NCBI RefSeq assembly: GCF_015277775.1
Contig: NZ_CP063849.1
Location: forward strand, 124,001-188,000
DNA from: Paludibaculum fermentans
Lineage (GTDB): Bacteria; Acidobacteriota; Terriglobia; Bryobacterales; Bryobacteraceae
DNA length: 64,000 nucleotides
Direction: 5' to 3'
Below the pieces are notes generated by a model, which was not told the origin of the DNA, made no database searches, and worked only from the letters and a program-made list of their open reading frames with translations. This document shows positions 1 through 8,218 of the stretch, in pieces. The position numbers and the translations under genes are program-made. Numbering within the stretch: position 1 is the stretch's first letter; each line of letters starts with the position of its first letter.

Positions 1-1
1 G

Positions 2-1456
2 CTTCTTTCTTATACAAACCAATGGCGTTACGACAACGATCCGCCCTTCCCGCCGCTGGCGCCATTCATTGATGCCTGGAACAAGCTGGGCTTGCAGCCC
101 ACGCTGCGGTTCACCACGGCGACACAGGCCGTGAAGGACATGGAAGCCGAATTGGGTTCGAACGTTCAAATCCATGAAGGCGAGTGGACCGACTGGTGGG
201 CCAACGGCGACGCGTCCGGACCTCGCGAAGTAGCCGCTTCCCGGGTGGCGAAACGGCAACTTGACGCGGTGTTTTCGCCGGTTTGGGGCGAGCCGACTAA
301 GCGGATCCTGCGGCGTTCGGCCGAGATGTACAAGGACCTGTGCCTGTTCGACGAGCACACGTGGGGCGCGAACATCTCGGTTTCGCAGCCCGACGCGCTG
401 GATACTATTGCGCAGTTCACTGAGAAAGCCCTGCTCGCCTATCGGCCCATGGGCCATTCCGAATGGCTGCTGGGCCAGCGCGCTCGCACTCATTTCTGCG
501 GGAAACCGGCCGGGCTGTATGCCGTGAACACGGCGCCGTTGCCCTATACCGGATGGGTCAGATTCCCAGGGATCGACCGGGCGGCGGCGTGGGTGAACAA
601 CCTGCCGGCGCGGGCGGCTACGGTCATCGGGGCCGCGGCACCAGAAGCTTCGGATAAGGTTGAGCTGCGGTTGGATCCCAGCGGCTGGCCTCAGTCGGCC
701 CGTTGGCCCGGGATGACGGAATCGCTGTTTGCCTCCGGGCTGGGCGATATTCTGACCGTCTTCATCAAACCGCCTTTCAAGCGGTCGTCCTCCATGCATC
801 CGGCACGGCTGGATCGTCTGGAGGCGACGTACGGGCAAACAAAAGAGGAAAAGACCGCTTACACCCGGATCTTCACCCAGCCGATCGTCCATCCCTCGTT
901 TGCCACGGCTTCACGGCGGTTGGAGGTGTTCCGAGACCAGCCTCGCGCCACTTTGACGGTCCGGTTCGACCGGATCTCGAACACGGCCCCGGAAGTGATC
1001 TACATGATGACGGAACTCCCGTTGAAGGGGGCACTGCCGCGCTTCTCGACCGGCGGAGTGCCGTACACCCCGTTCACTGATCAGTTGCCCGGCTCGTGCC
1101 GCGACTACTTCGCCATTGATTCCTGGGCGCACTATCAATCACCCGCCGGCCACTGGCTGTGGGTGACAAAGGACGCTCCGCTGGTGTCGGTGGGCGGCCC
1201 GCATACCTGGCAGCGGATCCAGGAGAAACCGGCTGATCCGGAGCGGCTGTGGACCATGCTCCTGGATAGCTTCTGGCACACGAACTTTGTGGCCAACAGC
1301 CACGGAGTCATGGAGTTCCAGTTCGAGTTGGCGTGGTCGCAGCAGGCGCCCGACGCGCCCGCTACAGCGGAGACTCTGCTCTCTACGCCCATCGTTGTCG
1401 ACCATCCGGCCGTGGAGGCTTGCCCTGAATTGATGAAGAGCCTTTTCACTACCTAG
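2..1456 (+). CDS. GH38-like (DUF5054-type) protein, C-terminal part; 5' end outside window
   Basis: The reading frame is open from the first bases of the window, so the gene starts upstream and about 484 C-terminal codons are visible. The text resembles proteins built on the glycoside hydrolase family 38 (alpha-mannosidase) fold and annotated DUF5054: a DNDPPFPPL...WN segment, then GEWTDWWANG followed by an R-x-A-x-R-x-L helix, and near the end NSHGVMEFQFELAW. The GH38 catalytic aspartates would lie in the missing part, so activity on mannosides cannot be judged. No membrane segment is visible. A likely role is secreted or periplasmic carbohydrate processing, but this is family inference. It is followed after 44 bp by an unrelated membrane protein on the same strand. 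Confidence 0.6.
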   Translation, partial: LLSYTNQWRYDNDPPFPPLAPFIDAWNKLGLQPTLRFTTATQAVKDMEAELGSNVQIHEGEWTDWWANGDASGPREVAASRVAKRQLDAVFSPVWGEPTKRILRRSAEMYKDLCLFDEHTWGANISVSQPDALDTIAQFTEKALLAYRPMGHSEWLLGQRARTHFCGKPAGLYAVNTAPLPYTGWVRFPGIDRAAAWVNNLPARAATVIGAAAPEASDKVELRLDPSGWPQSARWPGMTESLFASGLGDILTVFIKPPFKRSSSMHPARLDRLEATYGQTKEEKTAYTRIFTQPIVHPSFATASRRLEVFRDQPRATLTVRFDRISNTAPEVIYMMTELPLKGALPRFSTGGVPYTPFTDQLPGSCRDYFAIDSWAHYQSPAGHWLWVTKDAPLVSVGGPHTWQRIQEKPADPERLWTMLLDSFWHTNFVANSHGVMEFQFELAWSQQAPDAPATAETLLSTPIVVDHPAVEACPELMKSLFTT

Positions 1457-1500
1457 CGGAACATTCCTAGGGGCTTCCTCGTAGTACAGACAGTCGAGGT

Positions 1501-2790
1501 GTGCCCCAGATGCCGTTTGTGTCGTCCGATCAGAGTTCGTCATCCTCCGCCAGCAGGCCGATGGTGATCGCGCTCTTCGTCTCCACCTGCCTGCTGTCGA
1601 TCGTGTCGTGGTTTACGACGCAGCAGGGCATGGCCCTTTACCTCTCGCCGTGGTTTGCGTTCCTGGCTTCACTCGGTGTTCAATCGGCGCTGGTGCTGGT
1701 GGCCTGGCTTGTCGGGTTCACTAACTCGCGGCGCGGCTTGCTCATCACTGTCTATGCGATGACGGCTGCCGTATCCGTGGCGTTCTCGTATGTCAGTCTC
1801 TATACCTGGTTCTCTGAGAAGGAGCGGCCTGCGCTGGTGGAGCGGAAGTTGTATGACACCATCCAGGACTCTTCCGGCAAGACAGACCAGGTCCTCTCGA
1901 GCGCGATCGCCGAAGCACGCAAGCACGTCGTCGCGCTGGACGAGATGACCGCCGCGGAGAAAACCCACGGCTACATCGCCCGCGCCCAGGATTCCGATCC
2001 CTATCTGGCGAATGTGCGCGAATCCGTCGCGCGGGAGGCGGCGAGCCTGGGGAGCGGGTTCAAGGAAGGCTCCGGTGACGGGCCGCGCTACACCGCATTT
2101 GACCGCTATACGAAGCTCGCGCGCCAGTCGTTGGAGCAGATGCAGACATCGCAGCGAGCGCTGGCCGACTACCGGGCCCAGGTGAAGCCGCTGGATCCGT
2201 CTGAGCAGCAGATCCGCAAATACCGTGAAGTCTACGACGCCGTTCCGTGGACGGACGTTCAAACCCAATTGCACGGGGCTCGCGTGGAACGTCCGCCGGT
2301 CCCTTCCCTGAACGACAACATCGACAAGACCGCGACCAACCAGGAAGACATGCTGCTGGCGTTTACTGAGTTGGTGAGCGCTCCGACCGGCCGCCACGTC
2401 TTCGCTTTTGTCCTGGCAGCTTTTATTGACTTGATCGTATTCTTTCTTGCGTTTGCCTCAGGGCCATACTTCCATGGTTCGCCGGAGCAGCGCTGGTATG
2501 CCGGTTCGGCTGCGGTGGATGGCAGCGACAACCAGGTGTTTGTCCGCGATCTGCTGCGGAAACTGGAGCCTGGGCCGGGCGGATTGCCGCGGGTTGAGGT
2601 GTCGATCCTGACTCCGGGCGAGCGCCAATTGTGCCTGCTGCTGGCGTCCAAGGACGCGGCCACTCTGGTGGAAGAAGACGGGAAGCGGTACTACCTGCTG
2701 AACGAGAGCGTACACGAGCAACTGGTAGAGTCGCTGAGCACGCGGGGCATGCCGCTGCGCGGTTCCCCGAAAGTGGCTCAGGCGCTGTAG
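1501..2790 (+). CDS. Hypothetical membrane protein with long helical extramembrane domain
   Basis: I do not recognise this 429-residue protein. It has three closely spaced hydrophobic segments near the N terminus (about residues 20-40, 47-70 and 78-100), a charged, mostly helical stretch of about 190 residues (110-300) rich in Glu, Lys, Arg and Gln that could form a coiled coil, then a fourth hydrophobic segment (about 305-325, FVLAAFIDLIVFFLAFASG) and a 100-residue soluble tail. The layout suggests a sensor- or scaffold-like inner-membrane protein. The start chosen is GTG at 1501; an ATG three codons downstream is equally possible. The gene ends 16 bp before the promoter of the PadR gene, so it is probably a separate unit. 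Confidence 0.7.
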   Translation: MPQMPFVSSDQSSSSSASRPMVIALFVSTCLLSIVSWFTTQQGMALYLSPWFAFLASLGVQSALVLVAWLVGFTNSRRGLLITVYAMTAAVSVAFSYVSLYTWFSEKERPALVERKLYDTIQDSSGKTDQVLSSAIAEARKHVVALDEMTAAEKTHGYIARAQDSDPYLANVRESVAREAASLGSGFKEGSGDGPRYTAFDRYTKLARQSLEQMQTSQRALADYRAQVKPLDPSEQQIRKYREVYDAVPWTDVQTQLHGARVERPPVPSLNDNIDKTATNQEDMLLAFTELVSAPTGRHVFAFVLAAFIDLIVFFLAFASGPYFHGSPEQRWYAGSAAVDGSDNQVFVRDLLRKLEPGPGGLPRVEVSILTPGERQLCLLLASKDAATLVEEDGKRYYLLNESVHEQLVESLSTRGMPLRGSPKVAQAL

Positions 2791-2805
2791 CTCCTGACTG
2801 TTTAC

Positions 2806-2834
2806 TTGACTAGCCGGGCGGCTCTCGTGATAAT
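2806..2834 (+). promoter_or_regulatory. Sigma-70 promoter of the PadR-ADOP operon
   Basis: TTGACT at 2806-2811 and GATAAT at 2829-2834 are separated by exactly 17 bp, giving 5 of 6 matches to each consensus box. Transcription would begin about 2840-2842, only 8-10 nt before the ATG at 2850, so the mRNA would be leaderless or nearly so; no Shine-Dalgarno sequence is present in that interval. The start lies inside the operator palindrome described next. Confidence 0.7.
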
Positions 2835-2837
2835 TGC

Positions 2838-2852
2838 CATAGTTTAACTATG
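2838..2852 (+). promoter_or_regulatory. Palindromic operator overlapping the padR start codon
   Basis: CATAGTTTAACTATG is a perfect 7-bp inverted repeat around one central base. Its last three bases are the ATG of the PadR gene, and the predicted transcription start falls within it. PadR repressors commonly bind A/T-rich palindromes at their own promoter, so autoregulation of the operon by this site is the natural reading. Confidence 0.65.
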
Positions 2853-3188
2853 GCAGACCAGAAACGCGACGAAATCCCGCCGGGCACCTTGTACATGCTC
2901 ATCCTGCGTACGCTCGCCCGGGGCGGCGAGATGCACGGCTATGAGATCGCGAACGCCATCCAACGCGGGTCAGAGGAAGTCCTGCAGGTGGAAGAGGGCT
3001 CGCTGTATCCCGCCCTGCAGCGCATGCTCATTAAGGGCTGGGTGGAGGCGGAGTGGGGCGTGACCGCCGGCAACCGCCGCGCGCGGTATTACCACCTGAC
3101 CAAGCTGGGCCGGGAACAACTGGAACAGGAACTGTCGCAGTACCGGCGCGTCAACATCGCGATTGAGAAGATCCTGCAATCCGCCTGA
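2850..3188 (+). CDS. PadR-family transcriptional regulator
   Basis: A 112-residue winged-helix protein of the PadR family. The hallmark text is PPGTLYMLILRTLARGGEMH-GYEIANAI at the N terminus, EGSLYPALQRM in the wing region, and the YYHLTKLG element before a C-terminal dimerisation helix. Short PadR proteins of this size consist of the DNA-binding domain plus one helix. It is followed 15 bp downstream by an ADOP permease, the usual pairing in Acidobacteria, and most likely represses that permease. ATG at 2850 is chosen because the promoter lies just upstream, and no alternative start is needed. Confidence 0.93.
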   Translation: MADQKRDEIPPGTLYMLILRTLARGGEMHGYEIANAIQRGSEEVLQVEEGSLYPALQRMLIKGWVEAEWGVTAGNRRARYYHLTKLGREQLEQELSQYRRVNIAIEKILQSA

Positions 3189-3203
3189 CGGGGAGGAGCG
3201 CGC

Positions 3204-5876
3204 ATGAACTGGCTTCGAGAGATCTGGCGCCGGGTGAAGTTCCTTAGCCACCGCTCCCAGGCGGAGGATGACCTGGCCGAAGAGATGCGGCTGCACCTGG
3301 ACCTGCGAGCGGAAGAAACAGGGCGAGACGAATCCCGGCGCCGGTTTGGGAACGAGCTGTTGCTGCGGGAAACCAGCCGGGAAGCCTGGGGCTGGCGCTG
3401 GTTGGATTCCCTATCGCAGGATCTGCGCTATGGCGGCCGCGCGCTGGCGGCGCACCCCGGGTTCACCATCACCGCAGTCCTCTCCTTGGCGCTTGGCATT
3501 GGGGCCAATACGGCGATCTTCTCGATCGTCAATGCGGTGATGCTGCGCGCCCTGCCGGTGGAAGATCCGCAGCGGCTGGTGCAACTGCGCTCAGGCAAGA
3601 ACGGGTCGTTCACGAATCCGATTTGGGAGCAGGTGAGAGACCACCAGCAGGCGTTCGCCGGCACGCTGGCTTACGGGGACGGGCGTTTCGACCTGGCTTC
3701 GGGTGGAGAGAGCCGGTTTGCGCAAGGGCTTTGGGTGAGCGGCGATTTCTTCCGGGTGCTGGGGATCGCTCCGCTGCGGGGCCGGCTGCTGACAGCGGAA
3801 GACGATCAGCATGGCGGCGGGAAATCCGGACCGGTGGCGGTGATCAGTTACGCGTTCTGGCAGTCGTACTTTGGTGGAGACCCGGCGGCGCTGGGGAAGA
3901 CGATCACGCTGGATCGGCATCCCTTCGAAATTGTGGGCGTGACGCCGCCTTACTTTACTGGGCTGGATGTCGACAAAGGGTTTGACGTCAGTATTCCTAT
4001 CGGCTGTGAACCCATCCTCCATACCGATATCAGCGCTCTCGACCATCGAAGCTGGTGGTGGCTGCGCATCCTGGCGCGGCTGAAGCCTGGCGATAGCGTG
4101 CCGCAAGCCGAAGCCAAGATCCAGGCGCTGCAGGGAGAGATCCGGCGGGCGACGATGCCCACGACGTGGGAAGAGGAAGACCGCAAGAACTTCCTCAAGG
4201 ATGCCTTCCAGCTGCGCCCGACGGCGACAGGGTTCTCATCGACACGGGACCGGTATCGCCAGGGCCTGTTCACCTTGATGGCGGTGGTGGGACTGGTGCT
4301 GCTGATTGCGTGCGCGAATATCGCGAACCTGCTGCTGGCCCGGGCGGCGGCCCGCCAGCGCGAGATCTCGATCCGCATGGCGATTGGGGCGGGGCGGCGG
4401 AGAGTGATCCGGCAACTGCTCACGGAAAGCCTGCTGCTCTCGGGGCTGGGCGCCTTGGGTGGGTTTGTGTTCTCTCTCTGGGGCAGCAGGCTGCTGGTAA
4501 GGCTGTTCTCCACAGCCCTGGACCCGCTGGACGTGAATGTGTCGCCCGATCTGATGGTGCTGGCCTTCACCTCCGGTGTGGCACTGCTGACGGGTCTGCT
4601 GTTTGGCCTGGCTCCGGCCTTCCGGGCGACCAGCGTTTCGCCGAACCACGTGCTGAAGGAGAACGCACGCGGGGCAATTGCCGGCGGTTCGCGATTCCGT
4701 CTGGGCAAGATGCTGGTGGCAACGCAGGTGGCGCTTTCGCTGGTGCTGCTGGTGGGCGCCGGGCTGTTCCTGAACTCCTTGCGCAACCTGCTGGGCACGT
4801 CGATGGGGTTCGATCGCAGGAACGTCACGCTGGTGCAAGTGAACACGCTGGAGAAGGTCCCCAAGGAGCGCAGGGTGGAGCTCTTCCGCACCATCCTGGA
4901 GCGTCTGCGCACCGTGCCGGGTGTCACCTTGGCGGCCAGCAGCCTGATCACTCCGGTGAGCCACCGGGGTTGGAATCAGTTTGTTTTTCCGGAAGGGTAT
5001 GCCGCGCAATCGCGCGAAGATACGCTGACATGGTTCAACCGTGTGTCCCCGGGCTACTTCCGCACCATGTCCACGCCCCTGCGGGCCGGCCGCGACTTCG
5101 ACTCGCGGGATACAAAGAGTTCGACGAAGGTCATCATCATCAACGAGGCGGCGGCGCGGCATTACTTCGGCGGGGTGAGTGCGATTGGAAAGAACGTCGG
5201 CATGGATCTCGACGGGAAGACGGGCGAGAAGGAACTCTTCCAGGTGATCGGGATCGTCGCCGATACGAAGTATGTCGATTTGAGGGAAGAGACGAAGTTG
5301 AGTGCGTATCTGGTGACGACGCAGGAAGCGGAACCGCGCGGAGAAACCAATTTCATCCTGCGATCGGCTGTGCCCGGGGCGACGCTAACCAGCGCGGTGC
5401 GCGCGGCGATCGCGGAAATCGATCCCGGGCTGGCGTTGGAGTTTCGCGACTTTGAAACGCAGGTGAATGAATCGCTGGTGCAGGAGCGGACGGTGGCGTT
5501 GCTCTCGTCGTTCTTTGGGGCCCTGGCGTTGATGCTGGCGATGATCGGGCTCTACGGGGTCACGTCCTATGCCGTGCTGCGGCGGCAGGGCGAGATCGGG
5601 ATCCGGATGGCGCTGGGCGCCTCGCAAGGGTCAGTGGTGTGGCTGGTGCTGCGCGATGTCACGATGATCCTGGCGGTGGGGATGGTGCTGGGGATCGCGG
5701 CTTCGCTGGCGGCCGGGCGGCTGGTGACCGCGATGTTGTTCGGAGTGAAAGCAGCGGATCCGGCGACGCTTGCGGTGTGTGCGGCGGTGCTGGCATCGGC
5801 TACGACGATGGCCGGTTTCGTGCCGGCGCGCCGGGCCTCGCGCCTGGATCCAACGACCGCCTTACGCGACGAGTAG
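3204..5876 (+). CDS. ADOP-family ABC transporter permease (MacB/FtsX type)
   Basis: An 890-residue 'acidobacterial duplicated orphan permease'. The first 80 residues form the charged cytoplasmic extension typical of PadR-linked ADOPs (RRVKFLSHRSQAEDDLAEEM). A first transmembrane helix follows at about 90-110 (VLSLALGIGANTAIFSIVNA), then a MacB periplasmic core domain, FtsX helices around 355-460, a repeat of the same TM-core-FtsX arrangement, and a C-terminal FtsX block ending in the PARRASRLDPTTALR motif. No ATPase gene is adjacent, as is usual for the family; a shared ATPase or a mechanotransmission role is inferred only. The start has a good Shine-Dalgarno (GGGGAGG) and sits 15 bp after padR, forming a two-gene operon. 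Confidence 0.93.
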   Translation: MNWLREIWRRVKFLSHRSQAEDDLAEEMRLHLDLRAEETGRDESRRRFGNELLLRETSREAWGWRWLDSLSQDLRYGGRALAAHPGFTITAVLSLALGIGANTAIFSIVNAVMLRALPVEDPQRLVQLRSGKNGSFTNPIWEQVRDHQQAFAGTLAYGDGRFDLASGGESRFAQGLWVSGDFFRVLGIAPLRGRLLTAEDDQHGGGKSGPVAVISYAFWQSYFGGDPAALGKTITLDRHPFEIVGVTPPYFTGLDVDKGFDVSIPIGCEPILHTDISALDHRSWWWLRILARLKPGDSVPQAEAKIQALQGEIRRATMPTTWEEEDRKNFLKDAFQLRPTATGFSSTRDRYRQGLFTLMAVVGLVLLIACANIANLLLARAAARQREISIRMAIGAGRRRVIRQLLTESLLLSGLGALGGFVFSLWGSRLLVRLFSTALDPLDVNVSPDLMVLAFTSGVALLTGLLFGLAPAFRATSVSPNHVLKENARGAIAGGSRFRLGKMLVATQVALSLVLLVGAGLFLNSLRNLLGTSMGFDRRNVTLVQVNTLEKVPKERRVELFRTILERLRTVPGVTLAASSLITPVSHRGWNQFVFPEGYAAQSREDTLTWFNRVSPGYFRTMSTPLRAGRDFDSRDTKSSTKVIIINEAAARHYFGGVSAIGKNVGMDLDGKTGEKELFQVIGIVADTKYVDLREETKLSAYLVTTQEAEPRGETNFILRSAVPGATLTSAVRAAIAEIDPGLALEFRDFETQVNESLVQERTVALLSSFFGALALMLAMIGLYGVTSYAVLRRQGEIGIRMALGASQGSVVWLVLRDVTMILAVGMVLGIAASLAAGRLVTAMLFGVKAADPATLAVCAAVLASATTMAGFVPARRASRLDPTTALRDE

Positions 5877-5921
5877 CCGCTTGACGGAGCGGGGGGCGGG
5901 TTGACATGATCGAATGGCTCC

Positions 5922-8156
5922 GTGCCAAGATATTCGGTCCTGTTACTCCTTATTGGCTTACCACTACTCGCCCAGGAACAGACGAGCGGGGTGCCGTCGA
6001 TTCACATCCCGAAGGTCACACGCGCGCCGAAGCTGGCTGATTTCATCGAGGGCACGCCGCGTGAGGCGGAGTGCGTCGTCACCGACTTCCGGCAGATGGA
6101 TCCGGGGGACGGCACGCCAGTCTCGCAACCCACCGCGGCATTTCTCTCTTATGACGAGAAAAACCTGTACGCGGCGTTCATTGCCAAGGACGATCCGAAG
6201 CTGATCCGCGCTCGGGTTGCCAAGCGCAAGCAGATTCTCACGGACGACCGGATCACGATCAACATCGATACGTTCCACGATCACCTGCACGCCTACTGGT
6301 TTGACGTGAATCCGTATGCAATCCAGTTCGACGGCATCACCACCGATGGGTATGGGGATGACTTCAGTTGGGAGGGGTTGTGGCACACGGAGGCGAAGAT
6401 CGTTGCCGACGGGTATGTCGTGCTGATTACGATCCCTTTCAAGACGCTGCGATTCCCGGATGCGGAGTCGCAGACCTGGGGCGTCGTGCTGGGCCGCTTC
6501 ATCAACCGCAACAACGAGTTCTCGATGTGGCCGTTCGTCACCAGGCGGAAGCTGCCGCAGTTTGTGGCGCAGTTCGGCCACATGGAGGGACTGCGAGGCA
6601 TCTCGCCGGGGCGCAACTTGTACTTCACCCCGTATGGACTGTTGTCGAAGTCGAGGTATCTGGACCAGACGGTGGCGGGTCCTCCGGTGATGGCGCGGTC
6701 AACGGATCCACGGGCCGGGCTGGACGCGAAGATGGTGATCAAAGATGCGCTGACGCTGGATATGACTTTGAATCCGGACTTCAGCCAGGTGGAGTCGGAT
6801 GAGCCACAGGTGACGGTGAACCAGCGGTTCGAGGTGGTGTATCCGGAGAAGCGGCCGTTCTTCATGGAGAATGCTTCGTACTTCAACACGCCGCAGAACC
6901 TGTTCTTCTCGCGGCGCATCGTTGATCCGGAGTATGGGATCCGGCTGACCGGGAAGCTGGGGCGGTGGGGGATCGGTGTGCTGGCGGCGGATGACCGGGC
7001 TCCAGGGAAGAGTGTTGCCTCGACGGACCCGCTGCACGGGAAGCGCGCCACGGACGCGGTGCTGAGCCTGCAGCGCGACCTGTTCCACGACTCCCACGTG
7101 CGGCTCTTTGTGACGGATCGTGAGTTTTCGAACGGCTACAATCGCGTCGCGGCGTTGGATACGCGGCTTCATTTCAGCAGCAAGTGGTTCCTCACCGCGC
7201 AGGGCGCCAACTCGCAGACGCGGCTGCTGGACGGCACGCAGCTATCGGGCAGTACGTATTACGCGAAGCTGAACCGTCAGGATCGAAAGCTGCAGTACTA
7301 CACGACGTATACGGACCGCAGTCCGGGCTTTCGAGCGGATCTGGGCTACATTCCACGGGTCGATATCCGCGAAGTGAAGAGCCGCATCGGGTACAAGTGG
7401 TGGCGGGAGAAGGGCGCGCTGGTGAACTTCGGTCCGGCGTTGATCGTGCTCGGCAATTGGAACCGGCGCGGGCAGACGCAGGACTGGGAAGCGGACCTGG
7501 AATGGAGCATGGAGTTCAAGCGGCTGACTTCCCTGATTGCCACCCGCGGCGAGTCGATGGAGCTGTACCTGGGGCGTGAGTTCCGGAAGAGTTCGAACTA
7601 TGTGCAGTTCAAGACGGAGTGGCTGAAGTGGCTGGCCTGGAGCAGTTCGTACACCAATGGAGCGGGTGTCAACTACTATCCGGCGTCCGGGCTGGCTCCG
7701 GAGTTGGGCGACAGCCAGAATGCCACGGCCGAGCTGACGTTGCGGCCCGTCAACCGGCTGCGACTGGATGAGACCTACATTTACAGCCAGTTGAAGACGC
7801 GTAAGGGGTGGAGCGGCTTGCCAGTGGTGGTGAGCGTCTATAACAATCACATTGCCCGGTCGAAGCTGAACTACCAGTTCACGCGGGAGTTCTCGTTCCG
7901 CGCGATTGTGGACTACAACACGGTGCTGCCGAATACGTCGCTGGTGTCGCTGGAGCCGGCGCGGCGAGCTGGCTACGACCTGCTGTTCACCTACCTGCTG
8001 CATCCGGGAACGGCGATCTACGCGGGCTATACGGACATCTACCAGAACCTGGCGCTGGATCCTTCGCGTCCGCCGTATCTGCGCTACACGAATTACCCGG
8101 ACTTCAATACGGGCCGGCAGGCGTTCGTGAAGCTCAGCTATCAATTCCGGTTCTGA
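5922..8156 (+). CDS. CBM9-like / DUF5916 outer-membrane protein
   Basis: 744 residues beginning with a signal peptide (YSVLLLLIGLPLLAQEQ). The N-terminal 220 residues match the carbohydrate-binding family 9-like fold in secreted hydrolases (AFLSYDEKNLYAAFIAKDDP, then IDTFHDHLHAYWFDVNP). The rest is the DUF5916 region, rich in alternating aromatic/polar strands and containing DFSQVESDEPQVTVNQRFEV and YPEKRPFFMENA. The protein ends KLSYQFRF, with a terminal phenylalanine and alternating pattern typical of a BAM-recognised beta-barrel. It is probably an outer-membrane barrel with a periplasmic or surface sugar-binding domain; no substrate is known. The start is GTG at 5922; nearby ATGs at 5906 and 5914 are in other frames. 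Confidence 0.85.
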   Translation: MPRYSVLLLLIGLPLLAQEQTSGVPSIHIPKVTRAPKLADFIEGTPREAECVVTDFRQMDPGDGTPVSQPTAAFLSYDEKNLYAAFIAKDDPKLIRARVAKRKQILTDDRITINIDTFHDHLHAYWFDVNPYAIQFDGITTDGYGDDFSWEGLWHTEAKIVADGYVVLITIPFKTLRFPDAESQTWGVVLGRFINRNNEFSMWPFVTRRKLPQFVAQFGHMEGLRGISPGRNLYFTPYGLLSKSRYLDQTVAGPPVMARSTDPRAGLDAKMVIKDALTLDMTLNPDFSQVESDEPQVTVNQRFEVVYPEKRPFFMENASYFNTPQNLFFSRRIVDPEYGIRLTGKLGRWGIGVLAADDRAPGKSVASTDPLHGKRATDAVLSLQRDLFHDSHVRLFVTDREFSNGYNRVAALDTRLHFSSKWFLTAQGANSQTRLLDGTQLSGSTYYAKLNRQDRKLQYYTTYTDRSPGFRADLGYIPRVDIREVKSRIGYKWWREKGALVNFGPALIVLGNWNRRGQTQDWEADLEWSMEFKRLTSLIATRGESMELYLGREFRKSSNYVQFKTEWLKWLAWSSSYTNGAGVNYYPASGLAPELGDSQNATAELTLRPVNRLRLDETYIYSQLKTRKGWSGLPVVVSVYNNHIARSKLNYQFTREFSFRAIVDYNTVLPNTSLVSLEPARRAGYDLLFTYLLHPGTAIYAGYTDIYQNLALDPSRPPYLRYTNYPDFNTGRQAFVKLSYQFRF

Positions 8157-8164
8157 AACAGAGA

Positions 8165-8198
8165 AGGCCGGGCCCGCCACGAGTGGCAAGTCCGGCCT
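8165..8198. terminator. Possible bidirectional hairpin between convergent genes
   Basis: AGGCCGG (8165-8171) pairs with CCGGCCT (8192-8198), enclosing an inner GCCAC/GTGGC stem. It lies between the stops of the DUF5916 gene and the convergent oxidoreductase gene. There is no U-run, so intrinsic termination is uncertain. Confidence 0.4.
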
Positions 8199-8218
8199 GG
8201 GCTCCTGACGGGCTATGT

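Noticed and set aside
5901-5936. TTGACA just upstream of the DUF5916 gene as a -35 box
   Set aside because: There is no -10 element at 16-18 bp; the nearest A/T-rich hexamer is 24 bp away and inside the coding sequence.
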